A stretch of 64,000 bases of DNA from Halorubrum alkaliphilum (GTDB lineage Archaea > Halobacteriota > Halobacteria > Halobacteriales > Haloferacaceae): contig NZ_JAGGKQ010000008.1 in assembly GCF_017873815.1 (NCBI RefSeq), positions 28,333-92,332 on the forward strand. Direction: 5' to 3'. Positions 18,159 to 26,454 of the stretch are shown in pieces; position 1 is the first letter of the stretch; every line of letters starts with the position of its first letter. A program made the position numbers and the translations under genes. The notes under the pieces were generated by a model, which saw only the letters and a list, made by a program, of their open reading frames with translations, was not told the DNA's origin and did not search any database.

Positions 18159-18536
18159 ATGAGCAACTACGCGGTCGCGATGGAAGCAGCCTGGTTGGTG
18201 CGAGACGTTGAAGAGACGGACGACGCCATCGGCGTGGCGGTCAGTGAGGCCGGCAAGCGGCTCAACGAGACAGACAAGCAGTACGTCGAGGTTGAGCCCG
18301 GACTGACCGGCTGCCCCGCGTGCGGCGAGCCGTTCGACGCTGCCTTCCTCGCAGCTAACACCGCGCTCGTCGGCCTCTTGCTGGAGATCGACGTGTTCAA
18401 CGCCGAGACCGCGGAACACGCCGAGCGGATCGCCAAAAGCGAGGTCGGCGGGGCGCTCCGAGACGTGCCACTGGAAGTCATCGAAGTCGTCGAGACCGAG
18501 GCCGACGACGAGGACGAAGACGACGAGAGTCGATAG
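18159..18536 (+). CDS. DUF555 (UPF0212) family protein
   Basis: A 125-residue protein conserved in archaea whose role is unknown. The start (MSNYAVAMEAAWLVRDVEETDDAIGVAVSEAGKRLN) is typical of the family. A CPAC pair sits near residue 51, and the end is a highly acidic stretch (EADDEDEDDESR). The frame is open to 18084, but ATG 18159 gives the family N-terminus. It lies 110 bp after leuB and is probably a separate transcript. Confidence 0.88.
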   Translation: MSNYAVAMEAAWLVRDVEETDDAIGVAVSEAGKRLNETDKQYVEVEPGLTGCPACGEPFDAAFLAANTALVGLLLEIDVFNAETAEHAERIAKSEVGGALRDVPLEVIEVVETEADDEDEDDESR

Positions 18537-18574
18537 CGTCGCTGTCGGCGGGGCAGCCGGCGACGAAAGCTTTT

Positions 18575-18595
18575 CTAATAACCCCTAGTTATTAG
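18575..18595. promoter_or_regulatory. 8+8 bp palindrome over the start of the HTH-CBS regulator gene
   Basis: CTAATAAC-CCCTA-GTTATTAG is a perfect inverted repeat whose right arm ends 4 nt before the ATG at 18600. It covers the zone where TATA box and transcription start should be (TTTTCTAATAA at about -29). A repressor bound here would block initiation. As the next gene has a helix-turn-helix domain, autoregulation is the simplest reading. This is inferred. Confidence 0.5.
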
Positions 18596-18599
18596 TCGT

Positions 18600-19139
18600 A
18601 TGGAACTGCCGACGCCCCAAGACCTCCGGGAACGACGGACGACGCTCGAACTGACACAGAACGAGTTGGCCGACGCCGCGGGCGTCTCACAGCCGCTTAT
18701 CGCCCGGATCGAGGGCGGCGATGTCGACCCACGGCTGTCGACGCTCCGTCGTATTGTCAATGCGCTTCAGGAGGCCGAGGGCGAGGTCGTTCGCGCAACT
18801 GACCTGATGAACGAGACCGTGATCAGCGTTGCGCCCGACGACGCCGTGCGCGAGGCCGTCGACCTGATGGAGGGTGAGGCGTACTCCCAGCTCCCGGTGT
18901 TACAGAACGGCGTCCCAGTGGGGTCGATCAGTCAGAGTGATGTCGTTCACGCCGGCGAGAACGTCGGAAACCATCCGGTTAGCGAGGTAATGAGCGAGTC
19001 CTTCCCGACGGTTGCGCCGGGCGCGACCGTCGACGAAGTGCGGAATCTGTTAGACCATTATAAGGCGGTGATAGTCACCGACGGCGGCGAGACGGTCGGT
19101 ATCATTACCGAGGCCGACATCGCGGCTCACCTGTCGTGA
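18600..19139 (+). CDS. HTH-CBS domain transcriptional regulator
   Basis: A 179-residue protein with an N-terminal XRE/Cro-type helix-turn-helix (residues about 8-60: LTQNELADAAGVSQPLIARIEGG). Two CBS motifs follow (about 66-120 and 123-179: MNETVISVAPDDAVREAVDLM and VSEVMSESFPTVAPGATVDEV), which usually bind adenine nucleotides. It is therefore likely a DNA-binding regulator tuned by AMP/ATP or a similar ligand. The ATG directly follows a palindromic operator candidate. Target genes are unknown; nothing ties it to the leucine cluster. Confidence 0.88.
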   Translation: MELPTPQDLRERRTTLELTQNELADAAGVSQPLIARIEGGDVDPRLSTLRRIVNALQEAEGEVVRATDLMNETVISVAPDDAVREAVDLMEGEAYSQLPVLQNGVPVGSISQSDVVHAGENVGNHPVSEVMSESFPTVAPGATVDEVRNLLDHYKAVIVTDGGETVGIITEADIAAHLS

Positions 19140-19216
19140 ACCGGCTCAGCCTGTTCCGCCTGTAGAACACCGGACTACGCACCCACGCCACGTTGAGAAG
19201 CCAGCATAGCACCCAC

Positions 19217-19225
19217 TTTTAAATA
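19217..19225 (+). promoter_or_regulatory. TATA box of the histidine kinase gene
   Basis: TTTTAAATA. An ATG at 19234 is only 9-16 nt away, too close for it to be transcribed from this box. The in-frame ATG at 19261 lies downstream of the expected start site (about 19246), so it is the preferred translation start. Confidence 0.55.
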
Positions 19226-19260
19226 CAAACGTCATGCTATCCGACACAGGGTATTCCGAG

Positions 19261-20331
19261 ATGGATCCGATCGGCGGCTCGATATCAGTCCTCCTCGTCG
19301 GGTGGACCGCGGACGCCAGAGCATCGATAGCGACGGCGCTCGAACGCACGGACGACCGCCTCGATGTGTTCACCGTGGTGGACGCCGACAGCGCGTTACG
19401 ACGACTGGAGGTCCGTGAGTACGACTGTGTCGTGTCGGCGTACGAACTGCCGGACCGGGACGGAATCGATCTTCTGGAATCGGTTCGGGAGCGTGACGCC
19501 GACCTCCCCTTCCTTCTCTACACCGACACGGGAAGCGAGGCGATAGCCAGTCGAGCCGTCTCCGCCGGCGCAACCGGGTACATCCGAGCCGCCACTGCCG
19601 GCGACGACCACGCGGCGCTCGCTGACTGGATCCCCACGGCGGTGGCGTCGTATCACGCCCGAATTCGCGCTCAACGAGAGCGAGAGCGGCTGGAACGGTT
19701 CGTTTCCGTGGTCTCACACGACCTCCGGAGCCCGCTGAACGTCGCGCAGGGGCGACTGGCGCTCGCGCGTGACGAGTGTGAAAGCGAACACCTCGAACCC
19801 GCGGCCAACGCCGTTGACCGGAGTCTAACGCTCATCGACGATCTGTTGACCCTTGCGCGAGAGGGAAAAACCGTCACGGACGCCACTGAAATTAACCTTA
19901 GAGAGCTTATTGAGGCCTGTTGGGACACCGTCGAGACGGCCGATGCGACGCTCGTCGTCGAGACCGACCGGACGATTCGTGGCGATCCGGGGCGCGTGAA
20001 ACAGCTCTTTGAGAACCTAATCGGCAACGCGGTCCGTCACGGGGGCTCAGACGTGACGGTTCGGATCGGGACGATGGAGCCGATGTTCACGTCGACGCGG
20101 GCCGACAGTAACCGTCCGACAGGGATCTACGTTGCCGACGACGGGCCGGGGATCCCCGAAGCAGAGCGGGAGCGAGTGTTCGACACGGGCGTTTCGAGCG
20201 ACGCCGACGGAACCGGATTCGGACTCAACATCGCCCGGGAGATAGCGAGAGCACACGGATGGGACATGCGCGTCACGGAAAGCGAGACGGGCGGTGCGCG
20301 CCTCGAAATCACCGACGTCGACCTTGACTGA
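19261..20331 (+). CDS. Hybrid sensor protein: receiver-like domain plus histidine kinase
   Basis: A 356-residue soluble protein from ATG 19261 (MDPIGG...); an in-frame ATG at 19234 would add 9 residues. Residues 1-115 form a receiver-like domain, but the usual phospho-Asp position reads CVVSAYELPDRDG, with Ala where Asp is expected, so it is probably not phosphorylated there. The kinase part has the H-box VVSHDLRSPLN, N-box ENLIGNAVRHG, G1 ADDGPGIPEAE and G2 GTGFGLNIA. There is no membrane segment, so the signal is cytoplasmic or arrives through a partner. No partner regulator gene lies next to it. Confidence 0.87.
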   Translation: MDPIGGSISVLLVGWTADARASIATALERTDDRLDVFTVVDADSALRRLEVREYDCVVSAYELPDRDGIDLLESVRERDADLPFLLYTDTGSEAIASRAVSAGATGYIRAATAGDDHAALADWIPTAVASYHARIRAQRERERLERFVSVVSHDLRSPLNVAQGRLALARDECESEHLEPAANAVDRSLTLIDDLLTLAREGKTVTDATEINLRELIEACWDTVETADATLVVETDRTIRGDPGRVKQLFENLIGNAVRHGGSDVTVRIGTMEPMFTSTRADSNRPTGIYVADDGPGIPEAERERVFDTGVSSDADGTGFGLNIAREIARAHGWDMRVTESETGGARLEITDVDLD

Positions 20332-20362
20332 CGAACGCAGGACGGGTTGAACCCTGCGATCG

Positions 20363-21337
20363 CTATAGTTCGAGTCCACGGATCGCGACGGTCTCACCTG
20401 TCTCCACGCGCCCAATGACGCGACCGCCGGTAGCCGCCGCCAGCGACTCGGCAGATTCGGGATCGAGCGCGGCGACGAACCCGGTACCCATATTGAAGGT
20501 TCGATGCATTTCCTCGTCGGACACGTTGCCTTCGGACTGGACAAAGCCGAACACTGGCTGTGCGTCAAACGGGTCTTCAACCGCGTACCGGTTCTCGCCG
20601 AGCCGTTCGAGGTTGCTCCAGCCCCCGCCGGTGATGTGGGCCGCCCCGTGGACGCCGTGGTCACGCATCGGATCGAGGAGATCGGTGTAGATTCGGGTCG
20701 GTTCAAGTAGCGCTTCGCCGAGCGTCTCGTACCCCTCGAACGGCGCAGGATCGGCGTAGTCGTGACTTCGAGTGACTGCCTCGCGCGCAAGCGTCAGTCC
20801 GTTCGAGTGGATCCCCGAGGAGCGCCAGCCGACGAGCGCGTCACCCGGTTTTGCCTCGCCGTCGAACACCGCGCCCTTGCCGGCGAGCCCAGCACAGGTC
20901 CCGGCGAGGTCGAGTCCGCGGACGACCTCGGGCATCACCGCCGTCTCGCCGCCAACGAGTTCGATGTCGGCACGGTCCGCACCGGCAGCGAGCCCCTCGC
21001 CGACCTGCTCGGCGAACGCCTCGTCCGGCTCCTCGACCGCGAGGTAGTCGACGAACGCCACCGGTCGGACGCCGGCAGCGACGAGATCGTTGACGTTCAT
21101 CGCGATACAGTCGATCCCGACCGTCGAGTAGTCGGCGAGCGCCTCCGCGACGAGCAGTTTCGTCCCGACGCCGTCGGTCGCGAGCGCGAGGTAGCGGTCA
21201 CCGATGTCGAGGAGCCCGGCGTAGTCGCCCTCGCCGTCCCCGACCATCCCGATCAGCGCCGCCGTCGCCGCCTCGCTCGCGTCGATGTCGACGCCCGCGT
21301 CGGCGTACGTGAGTTCGTCGCCGTCGTTGTCGGCCAT
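20363..21337 (-). CDS. purM: Phosphoribosylformylglycinamidine cyclo-ligase (AIR synthetase)
   Basis: Purine biosynthesis enzyme of 324 residues that closes FGAM to AIR using ATP. Family motifs: YADAGVDIDA at the N-terminus, ATDGVGTKLLVA, NVNDLVAAGVRPVAFVDYLA, GGETAVMPEV, GWRSSGIHSNGLTLAR and HITGGGWSNL. Length fits the family. It starts at ATG 21337 (MADNDGDEL) and is convergent with the histidine kinase gene, 31 bp apart. No other pur genes are in the window. Confidence 0.95.
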   Translation of the reverse strand: MADNDGDELTYADAGVDIDASEAATAALIGMVGDGEGDYAGLLDIGDRYLALATDGVGTKLLVAEALADYSTVGIDCIAMNVNDLVAAGVRPVAFVDYLAVEEPDEAFAEQVGEGLAAGADRADIELVGGETAVMPEVVRGLDLAGTCAGLAGKGAVFDGEAKPGDALVGWRSSGIHSNGLTLAREAVTRSHDYADPAPFEGYETLGEALLEPTRIYTDLLDPMRDHGVHGAAHITGGGWSNLERLGENRYAVEDPFDAQPVFGFVQSEGNVSDEEMHRTFNMGTGFVAALDPESAESLAAATGGRVIGRVETGETVAIRGLEL

Positions 21338-21408
21338 ACACGTCTCGTGGCGCGCCGGAGCAAAAACACACCGCTTACCCGTCGATCGCCGTCCGCCAGC
21401 GTTGCCGA

Positions 21409-22077
21409 TCAGAAGGGTCCGCCGAAGCCGAGTCCGCCGACGAACACCAGACCAACCGTGAGGAGAACAGAGGGGACAAAGATCGCGACCCAGACGGGCT
21501 TGCTCCAGTCGAGCACCGTCCTCCCGTCGAGGGGGCCGTACGGGATCAGGTTGAACGCCGCGAGGAAGACGTTGATCGCGAGGCCGCGTTCACCGATCAG
21601 ACTCACGACTTCGTTGCCGAGCAGGATCCCGGCGGCCAGCACCGGCAGGAAAACCGCCAGCAACAGGAGGTTGACCACTGGGCCGGCGAGCGCGATCCGC
21701 CCGTGCTCGGCCGCGGTCAGTCGCCCGCGGTGGTGGACCGCGCCCGGGGCCGCGAAGATGAATCCGAGTAGTGCGCTCATCACCGCCACGAACAGCATTC
21801 CGTTGTCGGCCCGGAACTCCGCAACCTGATCGTATCGGACGGCGACGACCTTGTGGGCGACCTCGTGGAGCAGGAAGGCGACCCCGGCAGTCAACAGACT
21901 GACCGCGAGCGGTAACACGACCCCCGCCGCGAGGAGCCGGTCGAAGCCGGCGGCACCACCCGCGAAAAACAGCATGAATGCGACGCCGAGCGCGAGCCAC
22001 GCGACGAGCAGATCTCTGAGTTCGGTGCCGCTGAAGTAGAGGCCGCCGATCCGGCGACCGCGTACGTTGGTTCCCAT
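21409..22077 (-). CDS. Site-2 protease family (M50) membrane metalloprotease
   Basis: A 222-residue polytopic membrane protein. HEVAH (HExxH) lies in the hydrophobic segment FLLHEVAHKVVAVRY, and the second metal/active-site motif is NLIPYGPLDGRTVL near residue 176. About six membrane segments are visible, and an HHRG loop lies between the motifs. It would cleave substrates within or near the membrane; the substrate is unknown. It begins 13 nt after the TraB gene stops on the same strand, so they are likely co-transcribed. Confidence 0.88.
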   Translation of the reverse strand: MGTNVRGRRIGGLYFSGTELRDLLVAWLALGVAFMLFFAGGAAGFDRLLAAGVVLPLAVSLLTAGVAFLLHEVAHKVVAVRYDQVAEFRADNGMLFVAVMSALLGFIFAAPGAVHHRGRLTAAEHGRIALAGPVVNLLLLAVFLPVLAAGILLGNEVVSLIGERGLAINVFLAAFNLIPYGPLDGRTVLDWSKPVWVAIFVPSVLLTVGLVFVGGLGFGGPF

Positions 22078-22090
22078 GTGTGTCGAGGTG

Positions 22091-23854
22091 TTAGACCGCT
22101 GTGACCAGTCCGCGGATCAGGTCGACGCTGTTTCGCGCGCCATCGAGCATGAGCCGGCTGATCTCGTCGACGCCGCCGATCTCCGCGCCGAACATGACCG
22201 GGATCACGTACACGACGAACAGGAAGCTCGCGACGATGCTGCCGACGTTCGTCAGCGCGACGACCACGATGAGTTTGAACAGCGGCACGTCGAGCATCGA
22301 CGAAACGAGAGCGGTAGGAGAGAGGCTCTCGTCCGAGAGCAACTCGTTGAGTTTCCCAATGTCGCCGACGTTCACGGTGAGGTGTCGCAACTCCACGTAC
22401 CCGGTGAACCAGCCGGGAGCGAGAAGCGGGTTGATCGAGGTCATCCACGCGACCGCGCCGCCGACGCCGGCCGACGACCAGCGCGCGCCGGCCACCTTCG
22501 CGAAGCCGAACGCGAAGACGGCGTTGATGAGGAACCACGCGCCGAACAGCCGGAGCAGGAACTCGTTGCGAACGCCGGCCATCGCCAGCAGGACGAAGAA
22601 GGCGATGAATGCGATCGCGATCCCGTAGCCGATCAGCTTCTTCCAGGGGAGCCCGCGACCCTGCTCTTTCCCCACTAACCCCTCGACCGGCGGGAGGCTG
22701 TCCGGGTCCGCGAGATAGCGCTCGATCCCGGCCCGGTGGCCCGCGCCGACGACGGCGACGACGTCGTGGCCGGCGTCCCGGAGCGCGACGAGCCGGTGGG
22801 CGATGAAGGCGTCTCGTTCGTCGATGAGTGCCTCCGCGCCGCCCGGCGAGAACTGGCGGAACTCCTCCATCATCATCGTCACCACGTCCGTGTCGGTAAG
22901 ATCCTCCATGTCGAGCGACTCGATTCCGCCGTGGTCGGTGGGCTCGTTGCTTCCGAGCACCCCGAGCACGCTCAACGCCGACGCCGCGAGGAAGCCGACG
23001 GTGAGGCCGAGCGCGATCCCGATCCCGAGGCTCCCGATCGCTCTGACCGTGAACCCGCCGAGATACGTCGCAACGACCCCGTCGGCGAAGCCGAGTGCGA
23101 CTGCGGCGAGTCCAGCCGTCGCACCGACCCCCGCCGCGGCGAACAGGCGGGTGTCGGGCGAGAGTCCGACCCGGCCGACCTGATCGACCACGACCCCGAC
23201 GACGACCGCTACCAACACGCCCGCAGTTACGCTCGTTAGGATCGGTTCCGTTATGCCGACCGATCCACCGAAAACGCCGATCGCAGGACCGGCGAAGATC
23301 CCGGCCAGCAAGCCGGCGGTCACGCCGACGACTCGTGGGTCCGTGATCCCGAACGCAAGGCCGCCGACCATCCGCAGCTTCTCGATGATCGTCATTCGGG
23401 CCCAGAACCGCTGGATCGTCGTTTGGATGTCGCGGTCAACAAGGGCGACGTCGATGCCGAGCCCCTCGGCGACGTCGACAGCGGCTTTCATGTCCGCGCC
23501 GGGATCGATGTCGAACCGCTCGCCGAGTTGCGTCTGGACGTACGAGAGCATCCAGTAGGCGAGAAACTGGAAGACGGTGTTCCCCTTCAGGAGGTCGCCC
23601 GCGTCGAGGTCGTCGGGAGTCTCGCCTTTCATCTGGCGGTACCGACCCTCGTCGAGCTCGACGGCGACGACATCGGGACGCTCCCGATCGATCGTCTCCT
23701 CGACCTCCTCGACGGAGTGCTCCGAGATGTGGGCGGTCCCGACGACCGTCACCGATCCGGGGTCGCGGTTGCCGGGAGCGTCCGCGTCGGCGTTCGCCGC
23801 GGGAGCCGACGGATCCGACGGCGCGTCGGACGAGCCCCCAGGCGTCTCTGTCAT
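22091..23854 (-). CDS. TraB/PrgY-family membrane protein
   Basis: A 587-residue protein. Residues about 35-240 form the TraB domain: VTVVGTAHISEHSVEEVEE, DVVAVELDEGRYRQM, and near residue 330 a further conserved part with EEFRQFSPGGAEALIDERDAFIAHRL and VVAVVGAGHRAGIERYL. Between and after these are many hydrophobic helices, first near residues 155-300 and then about five in the C-terminal 200 residues. The family resembles GTP-binding/pheromone-shutdown PrgY proteins and may act on membrane peptides; archaeal function is unproven. ATG 23854 is chosen over an open frame extending to 24301 across the repeats. Operon with the site-2 protease. Confidence 0.87.
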   Translation of the reverse strand: MTETPGGSSDAPSDPSAPAANADADAPGNRDPGSVTVVGTAHISEHSVEEVEETIDRERPDVVAVELDEGRYRQMKGETPDDLDAGDLLKGNTVFQFLAYWMLSYVQTQLGERFDIDPGADMKAAVDVAEGLGIDVALVDRDIQTTIQRFWARMTIIEKLRMVGGLAFGITDPRVVGVTAGLLAGIFAGPAIGVFGGSVGITEPILTSVTAGVLVAVVVGVVVDQVGRVGLSPDTRLFAAAGVGATAGLAAVALGFADGVVATYLGGFTVRAIGSLGIGIALGLTVGFLAASALSVLGVLGSNEPTDHGGIESLDMEDLTDTDVVTMMMEEFRQFSPGGAEALIDERDAFIAHRLVALRDAGHDVVAVVGAGHRAGIERYLADPDSLPPVEGLVGKEQGRGLPWKKLIGYGIAIAFIAFFVLLAMAGVRNEFLLRLFGAWFLINAVFAFGFAKVAGARWSSAGVGGAVAWMTSINPLLAPGWFTGYVELRHLTVNVGDIGKLNELLSDESLSPTALVSSMLDVPLFKLIVVVALTNVGSIVASFLFVVYVIPVMFGAEIGGVDEISRLMLDGARNSVDLIRGLVTAV

Positions 23855-23915
23855 CACCACGACGTACTTCGCCACCGCGTTTAGGGCTTGTGAGTCCGTG
23901 CCGGGGCGAGCGGTC

Positions 23916-23983
23916 CGGCAGTCTCGTCGGTCCACCCGGTTCGACGCACCGGCAGTCTCGTCGGTCCACCCGGTTCGACGCAC
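23916..23983. repeat. 34-bp tandem duplication in a divergent promoter region
   Basis: A 34-bp unit starting CCGGCAGTCTCGTCGG and ending GGTTCGACGCA is present twice head to tail (23916-23949 and 23950-23983), followed by a partial third (CCGGTTCG). It lies between the divergent traB-like gene and the membrane HTH regulator, so it may influence both promoters. Confidence 0.8.
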
Positions 23984-24044
23984 CGGTTCGTTCCGGCCCG
24001 GTCGTCCCGACAGATTTGTATCATAGCACCGTTCATACGGGCAC

Positions 24045-24818
24045 ATGTCCCGGCTGTTACCCTCCCTGCCGGACTCCACGCCGGAGGACCGCGATCCGCG
24101 CGTCGTCGGCGTCGACGACGACGACGCCGAGGACGTCATCTCCGCGCTCGGCTCCGAGACCGCCAGGAACGCCCTCTCCGCGCTGCACGAGGAACCGGCA
24201 ACGACCTCGGAGCTCGCCGACGAGCTCGACACGTCCCTCCAGAACGTCCAGTACCACCTTTCGAAGCTCTCCGAGGCCGACGTCGTCGACGTCGTCGACA
24301 CGACCTACTCGGAGAAGGGCCGCGAGATGAACGTGTACGCGCCGACCGACGAGCCGCTCGTGTTGTTCGCGGGCGGCTCCGAGGAGTCGACCGGGATCAA
24401 AACCGCCCTGAAGAAACTGCTCGGCGGCTACGGGATCATCGGTCTCGCCGCCCTCGCCACCCAGGAAGCGTTCACGTCGTTCCTCTCGGAGACCGCGACG
24501 GGGGGTGCCGACGACGCGCCGGCAGCAACGGCCGACGAGGATGCTGCGGACGACGACGTGGGGTTCGCAGCCGAGGAGTCAGACGAAGCGGGGGACGTCG
24601 AGGAAGACGTGGCCGCGGACGAAGACGTCGATGACTTCGACTCCGCGGCGGACGTCGAGCCCGACGACGGGTTCGCGATCGAGGACAGCGCGAGCGAGCG
24701 GGCGGACCTCCTCGTCGACATCGCGGAAGTGCTTGCGGAGCCCGGCGTGGTGTTCTTTCTCGGGGCCGGACTCGTGTTCACGCTCGCGTGGGCATACTGG
24801 TACCGGAGCAAGCGATAG
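24045..24818 (+). CDS. Membrane-anchored winged-HTH (ArsR-like) regulator
   Basis: A 257-residue protein. Residues about 30-100 form a winged helix: ISALGSETARNALSALHEEPATTSELADELD, then TSLQNVQYHLSKLSEADVV and a wing. Residues about 120-150 (KKLLGGYGIIGLAALATQEAF) may be a hydrophobic helix; about 155-225 are very acidic and disordered. The last 25 residues are a membrane segment (VVFFLGAGLVFTLAWAYWY) with a basic end. It is likely a membrane-tethered transcription factor. It is divergent from the TraB/site-2-protease pair, which raises the possibility of regulation by, or cleavage through, those proteins. That link is inference. Confidence 0.85.
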   Translation: MSRLLPSLPDSTPEDRDPRVVGVDDDDAEDVISALGSETARNALSALHEEPATTSELADELDTSLQNVQYHLSKLSEADVVDVVDTTYSEKGREMNVYAPTDEPLVLFAGGSEESTGIKTALKKLLGGYGIIGLAALATQEAFTSFLSETATGGADDAPAATADEDAADDDVGFAAEESDEAGDVEEDVAADEDVDDFDSAADVEPDDGFAIEDSASERADLLVDIAEVLAEPGVVFFLGAGLVFTLAWAYWYRSKR

Positions 24819-24898
24819 ATGACCGCAGAAACCGATCGATGGGCCCCAGTGCGTCCCCCGGGGACAACTATTCATGCGGCCGTACCGAACCCGTAAAC

Positions 24899-25369
24899 AT
24901 GGAACACGAAGCCGAGGTCGTCGGCGTCGGTGCCGGCTCCGCGCCCGGTGGCGACGTCCCGGCAGTCATCCTCCGCGCACGGGATCGGTACGTCCCGATC
25001 TTCGTCAGCGGCGATCAGGCGCGGTCGATCGGCACCGTCATCGAGGGGGAGCCGTTCGACCGCCCGCTCACGCACGATCTCTTCGTCGAGGTGCTCACGG
25101 AGTTCGGCGGTGCGGTGGATCGGATCCGGATCGACGACCTCACGGACGGCACCTTCTACGCCAAGGTCGACGTCGAACGATACGAGGACGGCGAGCCGGA
25201 GACGTTCGTCTTCGACGCCCGACCGTCGGACGCGCTCGCGCTCGCGGTCCGCGTCGAGTGCCCGGTCGTCGTCTCCGACGAGGTGATAGACGAGGCGGGG
25301 CGGCCGCCGGACTCGATCCGGTTCGGCGGAGACGGTGGCGAGGGTGACGGAGGATTCGAGGGAAGGTAG
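24899..25369 (+). CDS. Bifunctional nuclease (DUF151) family protein
   Basis: A 156-residue protein of the DUF151/BFN family: AVILRARDRYVPIFVSGDQARSI, then PLTHDLFVEVLTEFGG and the conserved DARPSDALALAVRVECPVVV block near residue 105. Some homologues are reported to have nuclease activity; the archaeal role is not settled. The C-terminus is Gly-rich. ATG 24899 follows a weak ACTATTCATG-like element by about 27 nt. The open frame upstream is not supported by the family N-terminus. Confidence 0.87.
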   Translation: MEHEAEVVGVGAGSAPGGDVPAVILRARDRYVPIFVSGDQARSIGTVIEGEPFDRPLTHDLFVEVLTEFGGAVDRIRIDDLTDGTFYAKVDVERYEDGEPETFVFDARPSDALALAVRVECPVVVSDEVIDEAGRPPDSIRFGGDGGEGDGGFEGR

Positions 25370-25403
25370 CTGGGTTCAAGTTCCCGGACCGTCCATCGCG
25401 AAC

Positions 25404-25964
25404 ATGACCGACCCGGAATCGACGGCGGACGCGGAGACGAGTCCGGACACGGAAACGAGCGGGAACGAGGAACCAGAAGCGGGAACGGCCACGGCGACGC
25501 TCGCCGAGTCGTACACCGAGATGACGGAGATGCTCCTGCCGAACGACACCAACAACCTCGGCCGGGCGCTCGGGGGAGCGGTACTCCACTGGATGGACAT
25601 CTGTGGCGCCATCGCGGGGATGCGCTTTGCCAGCCGACAGGTGGTCACCGCGTCGATGGACCACGTCGACTTCATCGCGCCGATCGAGATGGGTGAGGTC
25701 GTCACCATCGAAGGGTACGTGTTCAACACCGGACGGACGAGCCTCGACGTGAAAGTCGAGGTGCGCGCGGAGAACCCGCGAACCGGAGAGACCCGGCGCA
25801 CCACCACCTCGTACTTCACTTTCGTCGCGCTCGACGAGGAGGGGGGGCCGACGACCGTTCCGGACCTCGAAAGCCCGACCGCGGAGGAGGCGGCCCTCCG
25901 CGAGCGCGCCGTGGAGGGGCGACGCGAACAGCTCCGGGAAGTCGTCGAGCGCTACGACGTCTGA
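25404..25964 (+). CDS. Acyl-CoA thioesterase (hotdog fold)
   Basis: A 186-residue protein with a 30-residue acidic N-terminal tail and a single hotdog domain: NTNNLGRALGGAVLHWMDICGAIAG matches the acyl-CoA hydrolase pattern with its catalytic-region N/D, and SMDHVDFIAPIEMGEVVTIEGYV plus TGRTSLDVKVEV complete the fold. It would hydrolyse acyl-CoA thioesters in the cytoplasm. ATG 25404 is used; the same frame is open to 25335 but overlaps the DUF151 gene. Confidence 0.88.
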   Translation: MTDPESTADAETSPDTETSGNEEPEAGTATATLAESYTEMTEMLLPNDTNNLGRALGGAVLHWMDICGAIAGMRFASRQVVTASMDHVDFIAPIEMGEVVTIEGYVFNTGRTSLDVKVEVRAENPRTGETRRTTTSYFTFVALDEEGGPTTVPDLESPTAEEAALRERAVEGRREQLREVVERYDV

Positions 25965-25974
25965 CGGCTCCGCG

Positions 25975-26454
25975 TTACGGATCCGATCTCCGACAGCCCC
26001 GTGTCTCGGTTTCGGTCACGGACTCGTACGTCTCCACGACCCGATCGATCAGGTCTTCCAACTCCGTCGCCCACGAGAGGTGGCTGGCGCAGTCACAGTC
26101 GGACGCGCCGAAGCCAGCGACCGGACCGTCGGGAAGCCGGTCGGCCACCGCACACTCGACGTCCGCTCCCGGCCCGTGAACGACCCGGTCGATCTGAGCC
26201 GCGGGGCGTCCGAGGAAGTAGTCGACGTGCCAGTGGCGCACGTCGTGGTCGCCGCGAGCGGTCCGGCGGTGCCGACGAACCCGCGAGAACCCGCCCGACC
26301 CGAGCGCGCTCCCGGTGTAGGCGTACGCGCCGGCGGGGAACTCGTGCTCGCCGAGCGCGCCGACGTCGATGGCGATCGGCTCCGGGAGCTCGACGACGAG
26401 GGTATAGGTGCCGCCGACGGGAGCCCGCTCCGCCGCGTCGTCGGCCACGGTCAC
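25975..26454 (-). CDS. GIY-YIG-like DUF123 domain protein
   Basis: A 159-residue protein (GTG start at 26454) whose first half, GGTYTLVVELPEPIAIDVGALGEHEFPAGAYAYTGSALG, is the DUF123/GIY-YIG-like pattern with GTYTLV and YAYTGSA as the core. It continues with RHRRTARGDHDVRHWHVDYFL and a Cys-containing segment (GASDCDCASHLSW). DUF123 is often joined to endonuclease III or found alone; the nuclease role is unproven. Its start overlaps the stop of the DCC-family gene by 4 nt (GTGA), making a two-gene operon. Confidence 0.82.
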   Translation of the reverse strand: MTVADDAAERAPVGGTYTLVVELPEPIAIDVGALGEHEFPAGAYAYTGSALGSGGFSRVRRHRRTARGDHDVRHWHVDYFLGRPAAQIDRVVHGPGADVECAVADRLPDGPVAGFGASDCDCASHLSWATELEDLIDRVVETYESVTETETRGCRRSDP

